64,000 nt of DNA from Argopecten irradians (GCF_041381155.1 NC_091146.1:38318818-38382817), one strand, 5' to 3'. Shown: positions 24,701-37,265, counted from the first letter of the stretch. Numbers and translations are program-made. Notes: generated by a model from the letters alone, not told the origin.

Positions 24701-26487
24701 GACCTGTCTGTCTGGTATCTAGACAACTAGACCTAGGTGACCTGTCTGGTATCTAGACAACTAGACCTAGGTGACCTGTCTATTATCTAGACAACTAGAC
24801 CTAGATGACCTGTCTGGTATCTAGACAACTAGACCTAGGTGACCTGTCTGGTATCTAGACAACTAGACCTAGGTGACCTGTCTGGTATCTAGACAACTAG
24901 ACCTAGGTGATCTGTCTGGTATCTAGACAACTAGACCTAGGTGACCTGTCTGGTATCTAGACAACTAGACCTAGGTGATCTGTCTGGTATCTAGACAACT
25001 AGACCTAGGTGATCTGTCTGGTATCTAGACAACTAGACCTAGGTGACCTGTCTGGTATCTAGACAACTAGACCTAGGTGATCTGTCTGGTATCTAGACAA
25101 CTAGACCTAGGTGATCTGTCTGGTATCTAGACAACTAGACCTAGGTGACCTGTCTGGTATCTAGACAACTAGACCTAGGTGACCTGTCTGGTATCTAGAC
25201 AACTAGACCTAGGTGACCTGTCTATTATCTAGACAACTAGACCTAGATGACCTGTCTGGTATCTAGACAACTAGACCTAGGTGACCCGCCTGGTATCCAG
25301 ACAACTAGACCTAGGTGACCTGTCTGGTATCTAGACAACTAGACCTAGGTGACCTGTCTGGTATCTAGACAACTAGACCTAGGTGACCTGTCTGGTATCT
25401 AGACAACTAGACCTAGGTGATCTGTCTGGTATCTAGACAACTAGACCTAGGTGACCTGTCTGGTATCTAGACAACTAGACCTAGGTGACCTGTCTGGTAT
25501 CTAGACAACTAGACCTAGGTGATCTGTCTGGTATCTAGACAACTAGACCTAGGTGACCTGTCTGGTATCTAGACAACTAGACCTAGGTGACCTGTCTGGT
25601 ATCTAGACAACTAGACCTAGGTGACCTGTCTGGTATCTAGACAACTAGACCTAGGTGACCTGTCTATTATCTAGACAACTAGACCTAGATGACCTGTCTG
25701 GTATCTAGACAACTAGACCTAGGTGACCTGTCTGGTATCTAGACAACTAGACCTAGGTGACCTGTCTGGTATCTAGACAACTAGACCTAGGTGATCTGTC
25801 TGGTATCTAGACAACTAGACCTAGGTGACCTGTCTGGTATCTAGACAACTAGACCTAGGTGACCTGTCTGGTATCTAGACAACTAGACCTAGGTGACCCG
25901 CCTGGTATCTAGACAACTAGACCTAGGTGACCTGTCTGGTATCTAGACAACTAGACCTAGGTGACCTGTCTGGTACCTAGACAACTAGACCTAGGTGATC
26001 TGTCTGGTATCTAGACAACTAGACCTAGGTGATCTGTCTGGTATCTAGACAACTAGACCTAGGTGATCTGTCTGGTATCTAGACAACTAGACCTAGGTGA
26101 CCTGTCTGGTATCTAGACAACTAGACCTAGGTGACCTGTCTGGTATCTAGACAACTAGACCTAGGTGACCTGTCTGGTATCTAGACAACTAGACCTAGGT
26201 GACCTGTCTGGTATCTAGACAACTAGACCTAGTGATCTGTCTGGTATCCAGACAACTTGACCTAGGTGATCTGTCTGGTATCTAGACAACTAGACCTAGG
26301 TGATCTGTCTGGTATCTAGACAACTAGACCTAGGTGACCTGTCTGGTATCTAGACAACTAGACCTAGGTGACCCGCCTGGTATCTAGACAACTAGACATA
26401 AGGGACCCGCCTGGTATCTAGACAACTAGACCTAGGTGACCTGTCTGGTATCTAGACAACTAGACCTAGGTGATCTGTCTGGTACTA
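21715..26487. repeat. 34-bp minisatellite, about 135 copies
   Basis: Unit GTGACCTGTCTGGTATCTAG + ACAACTAGACCTAG. Copies from about 24470 to 26220 are almost identical with C/T variants (GTGACC/GTGATC); copies left of 24400 are full of small indels. A longer period of 442 bp (13 units) is visible at 24781, 25223 and 25665. Frequent TAG triplets leave no long open frame. Confidence 0.93.
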
Positions 26488-29400
26488 CTATGTGTGACTG
26501 TAGCCACTAACTGTGATGTATAACTATGTGAGACTGTAGCCACTAACTGTGGTGTATAACTATGTGAGACTGTAGCCACTAACTGTGGTGTATAACTATG
26601 TGTGACTGTAGCCACTAACTGTGATGTATAACTATGTGTGACTGTAGCCACTAACTGTGATGTATAACTATGTGTGACTGTAGCCACTAACTGTGATGTA
26701 TAACTATGTGAGACTGTACGCCACTAACTGTGGTGTATAACTATGTGAGACTGTAGCCACTAACTGTGGTGTATAACTATGTGTGACTGTAGCCACTAAC
26801 TGTGTGATGTATAACTATGTGAGACTGTAGCCACTAACTGTGTGTATAACTATGTTGACTGTAGCCACTAACTGTGTGTATAACTATGTGAGACTGTAGC
26901 CACTAACTGTGATGTATAACTATGTGAGACTGTAGCCACTAACTGTGTGTATAACTATGTGAGACTGTAGCCACTAACTGTGATGTATAACTATGTGAGA
27001 CTGTAGCCACTAAACTGTGTGTATAACTATGTGAGACTGTAGCCACTAACTGTGGTGTATAACTATGTGTGACTGTAGCCACTAACTGTGATGTATAACT
27101 ATGTGTGACTGTAGCCACTAACTGTGTGTATAACTATGTGGACTGTAGCCACTAACTGTGTGTATAACTATGTGAGACTGTAGCCACTAACTGTGGTGTA
27201 TAACTATGTGAGACTGTAGCCACTAACTGTGGTGTATAACTATGTGAGACTGTAGCCACTAACTGTGTGTATAACTATGTGTGACTGTAGCCACTAACTG
27301 TGATGTATAACTATGTGTGACTGTAGCCACTAACTGTGGTGTATAACTATGTGAGACTGTAGCCACTAACTGTGATGTATAACTATGTGTGACTGTAGCC
27401 ACTAACTGTGGTGTATAACTATGTGTGACTGTAGCCACTCACTGTGATGTATAACTGTGTGTGACTGTAGCCACTAACTGTGGTGTATAACTATGTGTGA
27501 CTGTAGCCACTAACTGTGGTGTATAACTATGTGTGACTGTAGCCACTAACTGTGATGTATAACTATGTGTGACTGTAGCCACTCACTGTGGTGTATAACT
27601 ATGTGTGACTGTAGCCACTAACTGTGATGTATAACTATGTGTGAGACTGTAGCCACTAACTGTGGTGTATAACTATGTGTGACTGTAGCCATCACTAACT
27701 GTGTGTGTATAACTATGTGTGACTGTAGCCACTAACTGTGGTGTATAACTATGTGAGACTGTAGCCACTAACTGTGGTGTATTATAACTATGTGAGACTG
27801 TAGCCACTAACTGTGGTGTATAACTATGTGTGACTGTAGCCACTAACTGTGATGTATAACTATGTGTGACTGTAGCCACTAACTGTGGTGTATAACTATG
27901 TGTGACTGTAGCCACTAACTGTGATGTATAACTATGTGTGACTGTAGCCACTAACTGTGGTGTATAACTATGTGTGACTGTAGCCACTAACTGTGTGTAT
28001 AACTGTGTGACTGTAGCCACTAACTGTGTGTATAACTATGTGTGACTGTAGCCACTAACTGTGGTGTATAACTATGTGTGACTGTAGCCACTAACTGTGT
28101 GTATAACTATGTGTGACTGTAGCCACTAACTGTGGTGTATAACTGTGTGTGACTGTAGCCACTAACTGTGTGTATAACTATGTGTGACTGTAGCCACTAA
28201 CTGTGATGTATAACTATGTGTGACTGTAGCCACTAACTGTGTGTATAACTATGTGTGACTGTAGCCACTAACTGTGGTGTATAACTATGTGTGACTGTAG
28301 CCACTCACTGTGATGTATAACTATGTGTGACTGTAGCTACTAACTGTGGTGTATAACTATGTGTGACTGTAGCCACTAACTGTGGTGTATAACTATGTGT
28401 GACTGTAGCCACTCACTGTGATGTATAACTATGTGTGACTGTAGCCACTAACTGTGGTGTATAACTATGTGTGACTGTAGCCACTAACTGTGGTGTATAA
28501 CTATGTGTGACTGTAGCCACTAACTGTGGTGTATAACTATGTGTGACTGTAGCCACTAACTGTGGTGTATAACTATGTGTGACTGTAGCCACTAACTGTG
28601 TGTATAACTATGTGTGACTGTAGCCACTAACTGTGGTGTATAACTATGTGTGACTGTAGCCACTAACTGTGATGTATAACTATGTGTGACTGTAGCCACT
28701 AACTGTGGTGTATAACTATGTGTGACTGTAGCCACTAACTGTGGTGTATAACTATGTGTGACTGTAGCCACTAACTGTGTGTATAACTATGTGTGACTGT
28801 AGCCACTAACTGTGGTGTATAACTATGTGTGACTGTAGCCACAACTTGTGTGTGTATAACTACTGTGTGACTGTAGCCACTAACTGTGATGTATAACTAT
28901 GTGTGACTGTAGCCACTAACTGTGGTGTATAACTATGTGAGACTGTAGCCACTAACTGTGGTGTATAACTATGTGTGACTGTAGCCACTAACTGTGATGT
29001 ATAACTATGTGTGACTGTAGCCACTAACTGTGATGTATAACTATGTGTGACTGTAGCCACTAACTGTGGTGTATAACTATGTGTGACTGTAGCCACTAAC
29101 TGTGTGTATAACTATGTGTGACTGTAGCCACTAACTGTGGTGTATAACTATGTGTGACTGTAGCCACTAACTGTGATGTATAACTATGTGTGACTGTAGC
29201 CACTAACTGTGGTGTATAACTATGTGTGACTGTAGCCACTAACTGTGATGTATAACTATGTGTGACTGTAGCCACTAACTGTGATGTATAACTATGTGTG
29301 ACTGTAGCCACTAACTGTGGTGTATAACTATGTGTGACTGTAGCCACTAACTGTGGTGTATAACTATGTGTGACTGTAGCCACTAACTGTGGTGTATAAC

Positions 29401-31490
29401 TATGTGTGACTGTAGCCACTAACTGTGGTGTATAACTATGTGTGACTGTAGCCACTAACTGTGATGTATAACTGTGTGTGACTGTAGCCACTAACTGTGA
29501 TGTATAACTATGTGTGACTGTAGCCACTAACTGTGGTGTATAACTATGTGTGACTGTAGCCACTCACTGTGGTGTATAACTATGTGTGACTGTAGCCACT
29601 AACTGTGGTGTATAACTATGTGTGACTGTAGCCACTAACTGTGATGTATAACTATGTGTGACTGTAGCCACTAACTGTGATGTATAACTATGTGTGACTG
29701 TAGCCACTAACTGTGGTGTATAACTGTGTGTGACTGTAGCCACTAACTGTGATGTATAACTATGTGTGACTGTAGCCACTAACTGTGGTGTATAACTATG
29801 TGTGACTGTAGCCACTAACTGTGTGTATAACTATGTGTGACTGTACCACTACTGTGTGTATAACTATGTGTGACTGTAGCCACTAACTGTGGTGTATAAC
29901 TATGTGTGACTGTAGCCACTAACTGTGGTGTATAACTATGTGTGACTGTAGCCACTAACTGTGATGTAGTATAACTATGTGTGACTGTAGCCACTAACTG
30001 TGGTGTATAACTATGTGTGACTGTAGCCACTAACTGTGATGTATAACTATGTGTGACTGTAGCCACTAACTGTGATGTATAACTATGTGTGACTGTAGCC
30101 ACTAACTGTGGTGTATAACTGTGTGTGACTGTAGCCACTAACTGTGGTGTATAACTATGTGTGACTGTAGCCACTAACTGTGATGTATAACTATGTGTGA
30201 CTGTAGCCACTAACTGTGATGTATAACTATGTGTGACTGTAGCCACTAACTGTGATGTATAACTATGTGTGACTGTAGCCACTAACTGTGATGTATAACT
30301 ATGTGTGACTGTAGCCACTAACTGTGATGTATAACTGTGTGTGACTGTAGCCACTAACTGTGATGTATAACTATGTGTGACTGTAGCCACTAACTGTGGT
30401 GTATAACTATGTGTGACTGTAGCCACTAACTGTGATGTATAACTATGTGTGACTGTAGCCACTAACTGTGTGTATAACTATGTGTGACTGTAGCCACTAA
30501 CTGTGATGTATAACTATGTGTGACTGTAGCCACTAACTGTGGTGTATAACTATGTGTGACTGTAGCCACTAACTGTGGTGTATAACTATGTGTGACTGTA
30601 GCCACTAACTGTGATGTATAACTATGTGTGACTGTAGCCACTAACTGTGATGTATAACTATGTGTGACTGTAGCCACTAACTGTGATGTATAACTATATG
30701 TGAGACTGTAGCCACTCACTGTGATGTATAACTGTGTGTGACTGTAGCCACTAACTGATGTATAACTATGTGTGACTGTAGCCACTAACTGTGGTGTATA
30801 ACTATGTGTGACTGTAGCCACTCACTGTGATGTATAACTATGTGTGACTGTAGCCACTAACTGTGATGTATAACTATGTGAGACTGTAGCCACTAACTGT
30901 GGTGTATAACTATGTGTGACTGTAGCCACTAACTGTGATGTATAACTATGTGTGACTGTAGCCACTAACTGTGATGTATAACTATGTGTGACTGTAGCCA
31001 CTAACTGTGATGTATAACTATGTGTGACTGTAGCCACTAACTGTGGTGTATAACTATGTGAGACTGTAGCCACTAATTGTGATGTATAACTATGTGTGGC
31101 TGTAGCCACTAACTGTGGTGTATAACTATGGGTGACTGTAGCCACTAACTGTGATGTATAACTGTGTGTGACTGTAGCCACTAACAGTGATGTATAACTA
31201 TGTGTGGCTGTAGCCATTAACTGTGGTGTATAACTATGTGTGACTGTAGCCACTAACTGTGATGTATAACTATGTGTGACTATAGCCACTAAATGTGGTG
31301 TATAACTATGTGTGACTATAGCCACTAACTGATGTATAACTATGTGAGACTGTAGCCACTAACTGTGTGTATAACTGTAGCCACTAACTGTGGTGTATAA
31401 CTATGTGAGACTGTAGCCACTAACTGTGATGTATAACTATGTGAGACTGTAGTCACTAACTGTGGTGTATAACTATGTGAGACTGTAGAC
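26488..31490. repeat. 36-bp minisatellite, about 138 copies
   Basis: Unit ACTATGTGTGACTGTAGCCA + CTAACTGTGGTGTATA with GTGTGAC/GTGAGAC and GTGG/GTGA variants; between 26700 and 28860 many units are 2 bp short (CTGTGTGTA). Because 36 is a multiple of three, the minus strand stays open as repeated ATVTHSYTPQLV, giving frames up to 215 codons. These are readings of a satellite; there is no start, splice or conservation evidence for a protein. Confidence 0.94.
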
Positions 31491-31650
31491 AGACAGACCA
31501 TCGACAAATGCTGACTTGACCATCAGATGGTGGGCTAAAAATATGGAAATGCTGTAGGGTTCAGGTACACATTTTCTGACTCAGATATGAAACCTGACCT
31601 TCATGGGTACTCGTTCCACCCCTCAATGTTTCTGGCCAAATTTAGTGATG
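31491..31650. other. Junction segment with element 3'-end remnant
   Basis: GACAGACAGACCATCGAC followed by CCATCAGATGGTGGGCTAAA resembles the tail and terminal hairpin of the Helentron-like families elsewhere in the window, so a 3' fragment of one probably lies at about 31488-31540. Nothing else seen. Confidence 0.5.
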
Positions 31651-32190
31651 TCTATAGTCCTACAATGTTGTTTTTATATACAAACCTGTCCTCTGTTTCT
31701 GGCCAAATTTAGTGATGTCTATAGTCCTACAATGTTGTTTTTATATACAAACCTGGTCCTCTGTTTCTAGTCCTACAATATTGTTTATATATACAAACCT
31801 GGTCCTCTGTTTCTAGTCCTACAATATTGTTTATATATACAAACCTAGTCCTCTGTTTCTAGTCCTACAATATTGTTAATATATACAAACCTGGTCCTCT
31901 GTTTCTAGTCCTACAATATTGTTTATATATACAAACCTGGTCCTCTGCTTCTAGTCATACAATATTGTTTATATATACAAACCTAGTCCTCTGTTTCTAG
32001 TCCTACAATATTGTTTATATATACAAACCTGGTCCTCTGTTTCTAGTCCTACAATATTGTGTATATACACAAACCTAGTCCTCTGTTTCTAGTCCTACAA
32101 TATTGTTTATATATACAAACCTGGTCCTCTGTTTCTAGTCCTACAATATTGTTTATATATACAAACCTGGTCCTCTGTTTCTAGTCCCAC
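31650..32190 (-). repeat. 46-bp minisatellite carrying the exon 3' edge and its 5' splice site
   Basis: About eleven units; on the minus strand each reads GGACTAGAAACAGAGGACCA, then G, then GTTTGTATATATAAACAATA and TTG. The first 21 bases equal the last 21 bases of the exon that ends at 32167, and the GTTTGT equals its donor. Some units read CTAG|GTTTGT instead of CCAG|GTTTGT. The two leftmost copies are longer (about 68 bp) and include a CTGGCCAAATTTAGTGATG segment. Confidence 0.92.
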
Positions 32191-32273
32191 GTGCTCCTCC
32201 TCTGTGATTTCTGAAGTGTCTGGCTCCTGTAGACCTTGTTGTTTTATTAGATTGAGAGCAATTTTTCCTGCTT
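32167..32273 (-). CDS. GABPB: GABPB internal exon (fifth in this window)
   Basis: 107 bp between acceptor TTTTGTAG and donor CCAG|GTTTGT. It enters in phase 1, matching the previous exon, and leaves in phase 0. Product: EAGKIALNLIKQQGLQEPDT, then SEITEEEHVGLETEDQ, an acidic Glu-rich linker. In GABP-beta the segment after the transactivation region is likewise acidic before the C-terminal coiled coil, but I see no residue-level match, so identity rests on phase, order and position. The exon's 3' edge is the founder or a member of the 46-bp array. Confidence 0.75.
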
Positions 32274-32335
32274 CTACAAAATATAAAAGTTTACTTTGAG
32301 TTAACCTCCAATGATCAAAAACTGTTTGATAAAAT

Positions 32336-32835
32336 TAACATCAAAACTGGTAGATACACATCAAAACTGGTAGATACACACATCAAAACTGGTATACACA
32401 CATCAAAACTGATAGATATACACATCAAAACTGGTAGAAACACATCAAAACTGGTAGATATACACATCAAAACTGGTAGAAACAAATCAAAACTGGTAGA
32501 TATACACATCAAAACTGGTAGATTCACACATCAAAACTGGTATACACACATCAAAACTGGTAGATATACACATCAAAACTGCTAGATACACACATCAAAA
32601 CTGCTAGATACACAAATCAAACCTGCTAGATATACACATCAAAACTGCTAGATACACACATAAAAACTGGTAGATATACACATCAAAACTGGTAGATACA
32701 CACATCAAAACTGCTAGATACACACATCAAAACTGGTAGATATACACATCAAAACTGCTAGATACACACATCAAAACTGGTATACACACATCAAAACTGC
32801 TAGATATACACATAAAAACTGGTAGATACACATAA
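32336..32835. repeat. About 21-bp minisatellite, left part
   Basis: Unit about CATCAAAACTGGTAGATACA + CA with GGTAGATAT, GCTAGATAC and short GGTATACAC variants, roughly 24 copies. Split from its right part (33958-34173) by an inserted element. The minus-strand frame reading repeated VLMCISTSFD is incidental. Confidence 0.92.
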
Positions 32836-33957
32836 CAAGGGCCCAATGGGCTCGAATCACTCACCTGCTATCTGGTAATCATGCATGGATCAAACTTAAC
32901 AAATAGAAAAGAGAATAAGAATTCATATCATGCTCAAGCACGTTAGAGGCCCCTTTGCCTCTTGGTAATTAAGAAGAAGACTTTTAAAAATTTCATCCTA
33001 TATGACCCCTGTGCCCTTGAATGAAGGTCAAGGTCATTCATTTGAACAAACTTTGTAGTCCTTCTTCCCAGCATGTCACAGACCCAATAACAGGTCCCAA
33101 GGCCTTTTGGTTATTGAGAAGAAGTCATTTCATGATTTAAGCCTTTTTGACCCCTGTGACCTTGAATAAAGGTCAAGGTCATTCATTTGAACAATCCAGG
33201 TAGTCATTTATCCCAGCATGCCAAAGGCCCAATATCAGGTCCCTAGGCCTCTTGGTTATTAAGAAGAAGTTGTTTAAAAATGTTATCCTACTTGACCCCT
33301 GTAACCCTGAATGAAGGTCAAAGTCATTCATTTGAATAAACTTTGTAGCAGTTCATCCCAACATGTCACAGGTTCTATATCAGGTCTCTAGGCCTCTTGG
33401 TTATTAAGGAGAAGTCGTTTTACGATTTTAGCCTATTTGAAACCTGTAACCTTGAATGGATGTCAAGGTCATTAATTTTAACAAACTTGGTAGCCTTTTA
33501 TCCCAGCATGCCACTGGCCCAATATCAGGTCCCTAGGCCTCTTGGTTATTAAGAAGAAGTCCTGTAAAGATTTAACTCTATTTGACCCCTGTGACCTTGA
33601 ATCAATGTCAAGGTCATTCATTTGAACAAACTTGGTAGCCCTTCATCCCAGCATGTCACAATCGAAGTATCAGTTGGAAGCCCTTCATCCCAGCATGTCA
33701 CAGGCCCAATTTCAGGTCTCTAGGCCTCTTGGTCATTAAGAAAAAGTCTTGTAAAGATTTTCACCAATTTGACCCCTGTGACCTTGAATGAACGTCAAGG
33801 TCATTCATTTGAACAAACTTTGTAGCAGTTCATCCCAGCATGATTTAAGTCAAATTTCAGGACTCTAGGTCTCCAAGTTTTGGATAAAAAGTTGTTTAAA
33901 TGGAAAAGTTGATGCCAAACAGAGGACGGACGCTGCACCACGCCATAAGCTCACCTG
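32836..33957 (+). mobile_element. Helentron-like element with GACCTTGAATGAAGGTC-type units, inserted in the minisatellite
   Basis: Head ACAAGGGCCCAATGGGCTCG then AATCACTCACCTGC; about six units of roughly 165 bp with GACCCCTGTGACCTTGAATG, AAGGTCAAGGTCATTCATTT and AGCATGTCACAGGCCCAATA; tail GGACGGACGCTGCACCACGC then CATAAGCTCACCTGA. The usual 3' hairpin is absent. The surrounding 21-bp array continues on both sides, so the insertion is younger than the array. Confidence 0.82.
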
Positions 33958-34173
33958 ATACACATCAAAACTGTTAGATACACATTAAAACTGGTAGATA
34001 TACATATCGAAACTGGTAGATATACACATCGAAACTGGTAGATATACACATCGAAACTGGTAAATACACACATCAAAACTGGTCAATACACACATCAAAA
34101 CTGGTAGATATACATATCAAAACTGGTAGATACACACATCAAAACTAGTAGATACACACATCAAAACTGGTAG
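33958..34173. repeat. About 21-bp minisatellite, right part
   Basis: Continuation of the array at 32336-32835 (CATCAAAACTGGTAGATACA), with TCGAAACTGG variants. It abuts the 51-bp splice-donor array without a gap at about 34174. Confidence 0.9.
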
Positions 34174-34690
34174 TGATTGACTTACCTATCAGTGTGATGG
34201 ATTGACCACTCTCCACAGCTGAAGTAATTGACTTACCTATCAGTGTGATGGATTGACCACTCTCCACAGCTGAAGTAATTGACTTACCTATCAGTGTGAT
34301 GGTTTGACCATTCTCCACGGCTGAAGTGATTGACTTACCTGTCAATGGGATGGTTTGACCACTCGCCAAGGCTGAAGTGATTGACTCACCTGTCAATGGG
34401 ATGGTTTGACCACTCTCCACGGCTGAAGTGATTGACTTACCTGTCAATGGGTGGTTTGACCACTCGCCACAGCTGAAGTGATTGACTTACCTGTCAATCG
34501 GATGGTTTGACCACTCGCCACGGCTGAAGTGATTGACTTACCTGTCAATGGGATGGTTTGACCACTCTCCACCGCTGAAGTGATTGACTTACCTGTCATT
34601 GAGATGGTTTGACCACTCTCCATGACTAAAGTGATTGACTTACCTGTCAATGTGATGGTTTGGCCACTCTCCACAGCTGAAGTAATCATG
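34174..34690 (-). repeat. GABPB: 51-bp array carrying an exon 3' end and a perfect 5' splice site
   Basis: Ten units on the minus strand, each with TCAGCTGTGGAGAGTGGCCA, AACCATC, then ACAG|GTAAGTCAATCACT. Donor hexamers (plus-strand ACTTAC) start at 34638, 34587, 34536, 34485, 34435, 34333, 34282, 34231 and 34180; the one at 34384 is ACTCAC (GTGAGT). Spacing is 51 bp except 50 bp between 34485 and 34435. The unit equals the end of the exon at 34644, so the array either grew from that exon or the exon end is its last unit. The frame stays open across the first units as KSITSAVESGQTIPLTG repeats. Confidence 0.95.
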
Positions 34691-34763
34691 CCACCTTCAG
34701 ATGTTGTAATCATTGTGATGCCTTGACTCTCCAGCCAACTCAGGGCATCATTATTGTTGACAC
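34644..34763 (-). CDS. GABPB: GABPB internal exon (fourth in this window)
   Basis: 120 bp from acceptor TTTGTACAG to the first donor ACAG|GTAAGT; enters and leaves in phase 1. Product GVNNNDALSWLESQGITMIT, then TSEGGMITSAVESGQTITLT. This Thr/Ser/Ile/Gln-rich stretch sits where vertebrate GABP-beta has its transactivation segment (rich in Q, V, I, T, G). With donors two to four (last exon bases 34593, 34542, 34491) the exon would grow by 51, 102 or 153 bp in frame, adding 17-residue copies of KSITSAVESGQTIPLTG type; a 1-bp deletion near 34449 brings a stop at 34446-34444, so donors five to ten would end the protein. Confidence 0.82.
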
Positions 34764-34775
34764 CTGTACAAATCA

Positions 34776-35995
34776 GATACCATCAATATGTCATGAGGAC
34801 CAATGCATGTCGTGATACCATCAATATGTCACGAGGACCAATGCATGTCGTGATACCATCAATATGTCACGAGGACCAATGCATGTCGTGATACCATCAA
34901 TATGTCATGAGGACCAATGCATGTCGTGATACCATCAATATGTCATGAGGACCAATGCATGTCGTGATACCATCAATATGTCATGAGGACCAATGCATGT
35001 CGTGATACCATCAATATGTCACGAGGACCAATGCATGTCGTGATACCATCAATATGTCATGAGGACCAATGCACGTCGTGATACCATCAATATGTCATGA
35101 GGACCAATGCATGTCGTGATACCATCAATATGTCATGAGGACCAATGCATGTCGTGATACCATCAATATGTCATGAGGACCAATGCATGTCTTGATACCA
35201 TCAATATGTCATGAGGACCAATGCACGTCGTGATACCATCAATATGTCACGAGGACCAATGCATGTCGTGATACCATCAATATGTCATGAGGACCAATGC
35301 ACGTCGTGATACCATCAATATGTCATGAGGACCAATGCATGTCGTGATACCATCAATATGTCATGAGGACCAATGCATGTCGTGATACCATCAATATGTC
35401 ATGAGGACCAATGCATGTCGTGATACCATCAATATGTCATGAGGACCAATGCATGTCGTGATACCATCAATATGTCATGAGGACCAATGCACGTCGTGAT
35501 ACCATCAATATGTCATGAGGACCAATGCATGTCGTGATACCATCAATATGTCATGAGGACCAATGCATGTCGTGATACCATCAATATGTCATGAGGACCA
35601 ATGCATGTCGTGATACCATCAATATGTCATGAGGACCAATGCACGTCGTGATACCATCAATATGTCACGAGGACCAATGCATGTCGTGATACCATCAATA
35701 TGTCATGAGGACCAATGCACGTCGTGATACCATCAATATGTCATGAGGACCAATGCATGTCGTGATACCATCAATATGTCATGAGGACCAATGCACGTCG
35801 TGATACCATCAATATGTCACGAGGACCAATGCATGTCGTGCTACCATCAATATGTCATGAGGACCAATGCATGTCGTGATACCATCAATATGTCATGAGG
35901 ACCAATGCATGTCGTGATACCATCAATATGTCATGAGGACCAATGCATGTCGTGATACCATTAATATGTCACGAGGACCAATGCATGTCGTGCTG
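34776..35995. repeat. 38-bp minisatellite next to the 3' splice site
   Basis: About 32 units of GTGATACCATCAATATGTCA + TGAGGACCAATGCATGTC. The array ends about 12 bp from the acceptor of the exon at 34763 and does not include exon sequence. Variation is almost only CATGAGG/CACGAGG and GCATGTCG/GCACGTCG, i.e. TpG/CpG exchange. Confidence 0.94.
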
Positions 35996-37265
35996 TTAAC
36001 AGAGTAAGCTAGGGTATGCTTCTTTCTGATGTAATCACATTAGGCATTATCCCCCGCGCCCTGTAGTAAGCATAAAACTCAAATACATCAAGGTTAAAGT
36101 AACAATTATTCAAGTATAACATTAAATGTATGCGAGTATTGTAAAACTGTCAAGAAAATAACAGCAGGTAACAAAAAGAAAAGAAAAGGGTTTTCTTTTA
36201 TAGAATTTCCATGGTAACGGAAACAATTCCCAAAATGGAAGGTCCGAAATAGCAAAAGGCACAACTAGAGCACTTGTCTGATGTATACAGAAAGTTTTAT
36301 TGAGCTGCATTTTATGGTTTTGGAGTTATAATCCGGAAACAAAAGGAAACAGTAATTTGGTATTTTTGACTATGTTTCCATGCTAACGGAAAAAAATTCC
36401 CAAAATGGAAGGTCTTCAATAGCAAAAGGCACAACTAGGGCACTTGTCTGATGTATACAGAAAGTTCAAGGAGCTGCGTTGAACGGTTTTGGAGTTGTAG
36501 CCCAGAAAAGGATCTTGGATGGACAGAGCCTGCTTTTTGCAGGGGATAATTATATAAATAACCGTCCTGGGGGCATGAAATTTTTCAAAGAGAGGGTATT
36601 TAATAGAACACAAAATTTCAGACTTAAAAGTTTGTCAGATCAAAGTACTGAAAGTTTTGGGACTTAAACCTAAAAAAACATACAAATAATGAATTCTGAT
36701 TTGCATTGATTATATAAATGATAAATATCAATGCATAATAGCATGGTCATAAATTGTTATCAAATTGCAAGGGTAAAGAAATTGTTTATTTTCTTTTTCT
36801 TTCTACTCAATACAAAGAACATGCGTTATGATACAATAATGTATTTGATATCAGTGAACAACATGTCATGATCATGCATACACATCATGAAAATTTTAAG
36901 TAAGTTGGACAACTAGGAATTCCAGGTAATTAGTGTTGTTTTATAAATACAAACACTCTATTATAAGATGACAATTTATTTAATTCTTCATAAACACTAA
37001 AAATATTTATTAGTATCAAATCACAAAATACATTACAGAAGATTCCTGGACTGTAAGTCAATGATATAATATCCCCTTCTCTCATTCTTTTGAGAAAAAT
37101 TGGCAACAAAGTTGTGGCTCTATCATTTTGTTATTACGTATTTTGTATTTATCATATCCCTTTATTGCAATCTTCAGTCTGACAACATAAAATATCAAAT
37201 TGATGTTATCCTAATCTTACTTCTTTGTGCATATATACAGATTGTTTCTTTCATTCCTGCATATT
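35996..37265. repeat. Intronic DNA with a two-copy 180-bp repeat
   Basis: At 36190-36330 and 36370-36500 the same block recurs: TTTCCATGGTAACGGAAA, TTCCCAAAATGGAAGGTC, AATAGCAAAAGGCACAACTA and CTTGTCTGATGTATACAGAA. This is a mobile-element type repeat. The rest (36500-37265) is AT-rich and I see nothing in it. Confidence 0.65.

Noticed and set aside
26466..31325. Minus-strand frames of repeated ATVTHSYTPQLV as a secreted or structural repeat protein
   Set aside because: The unit length (36 bp) is a multiple of three, so openness is automatic; no signal peptide, exon borders or flanking unique coding sequence.
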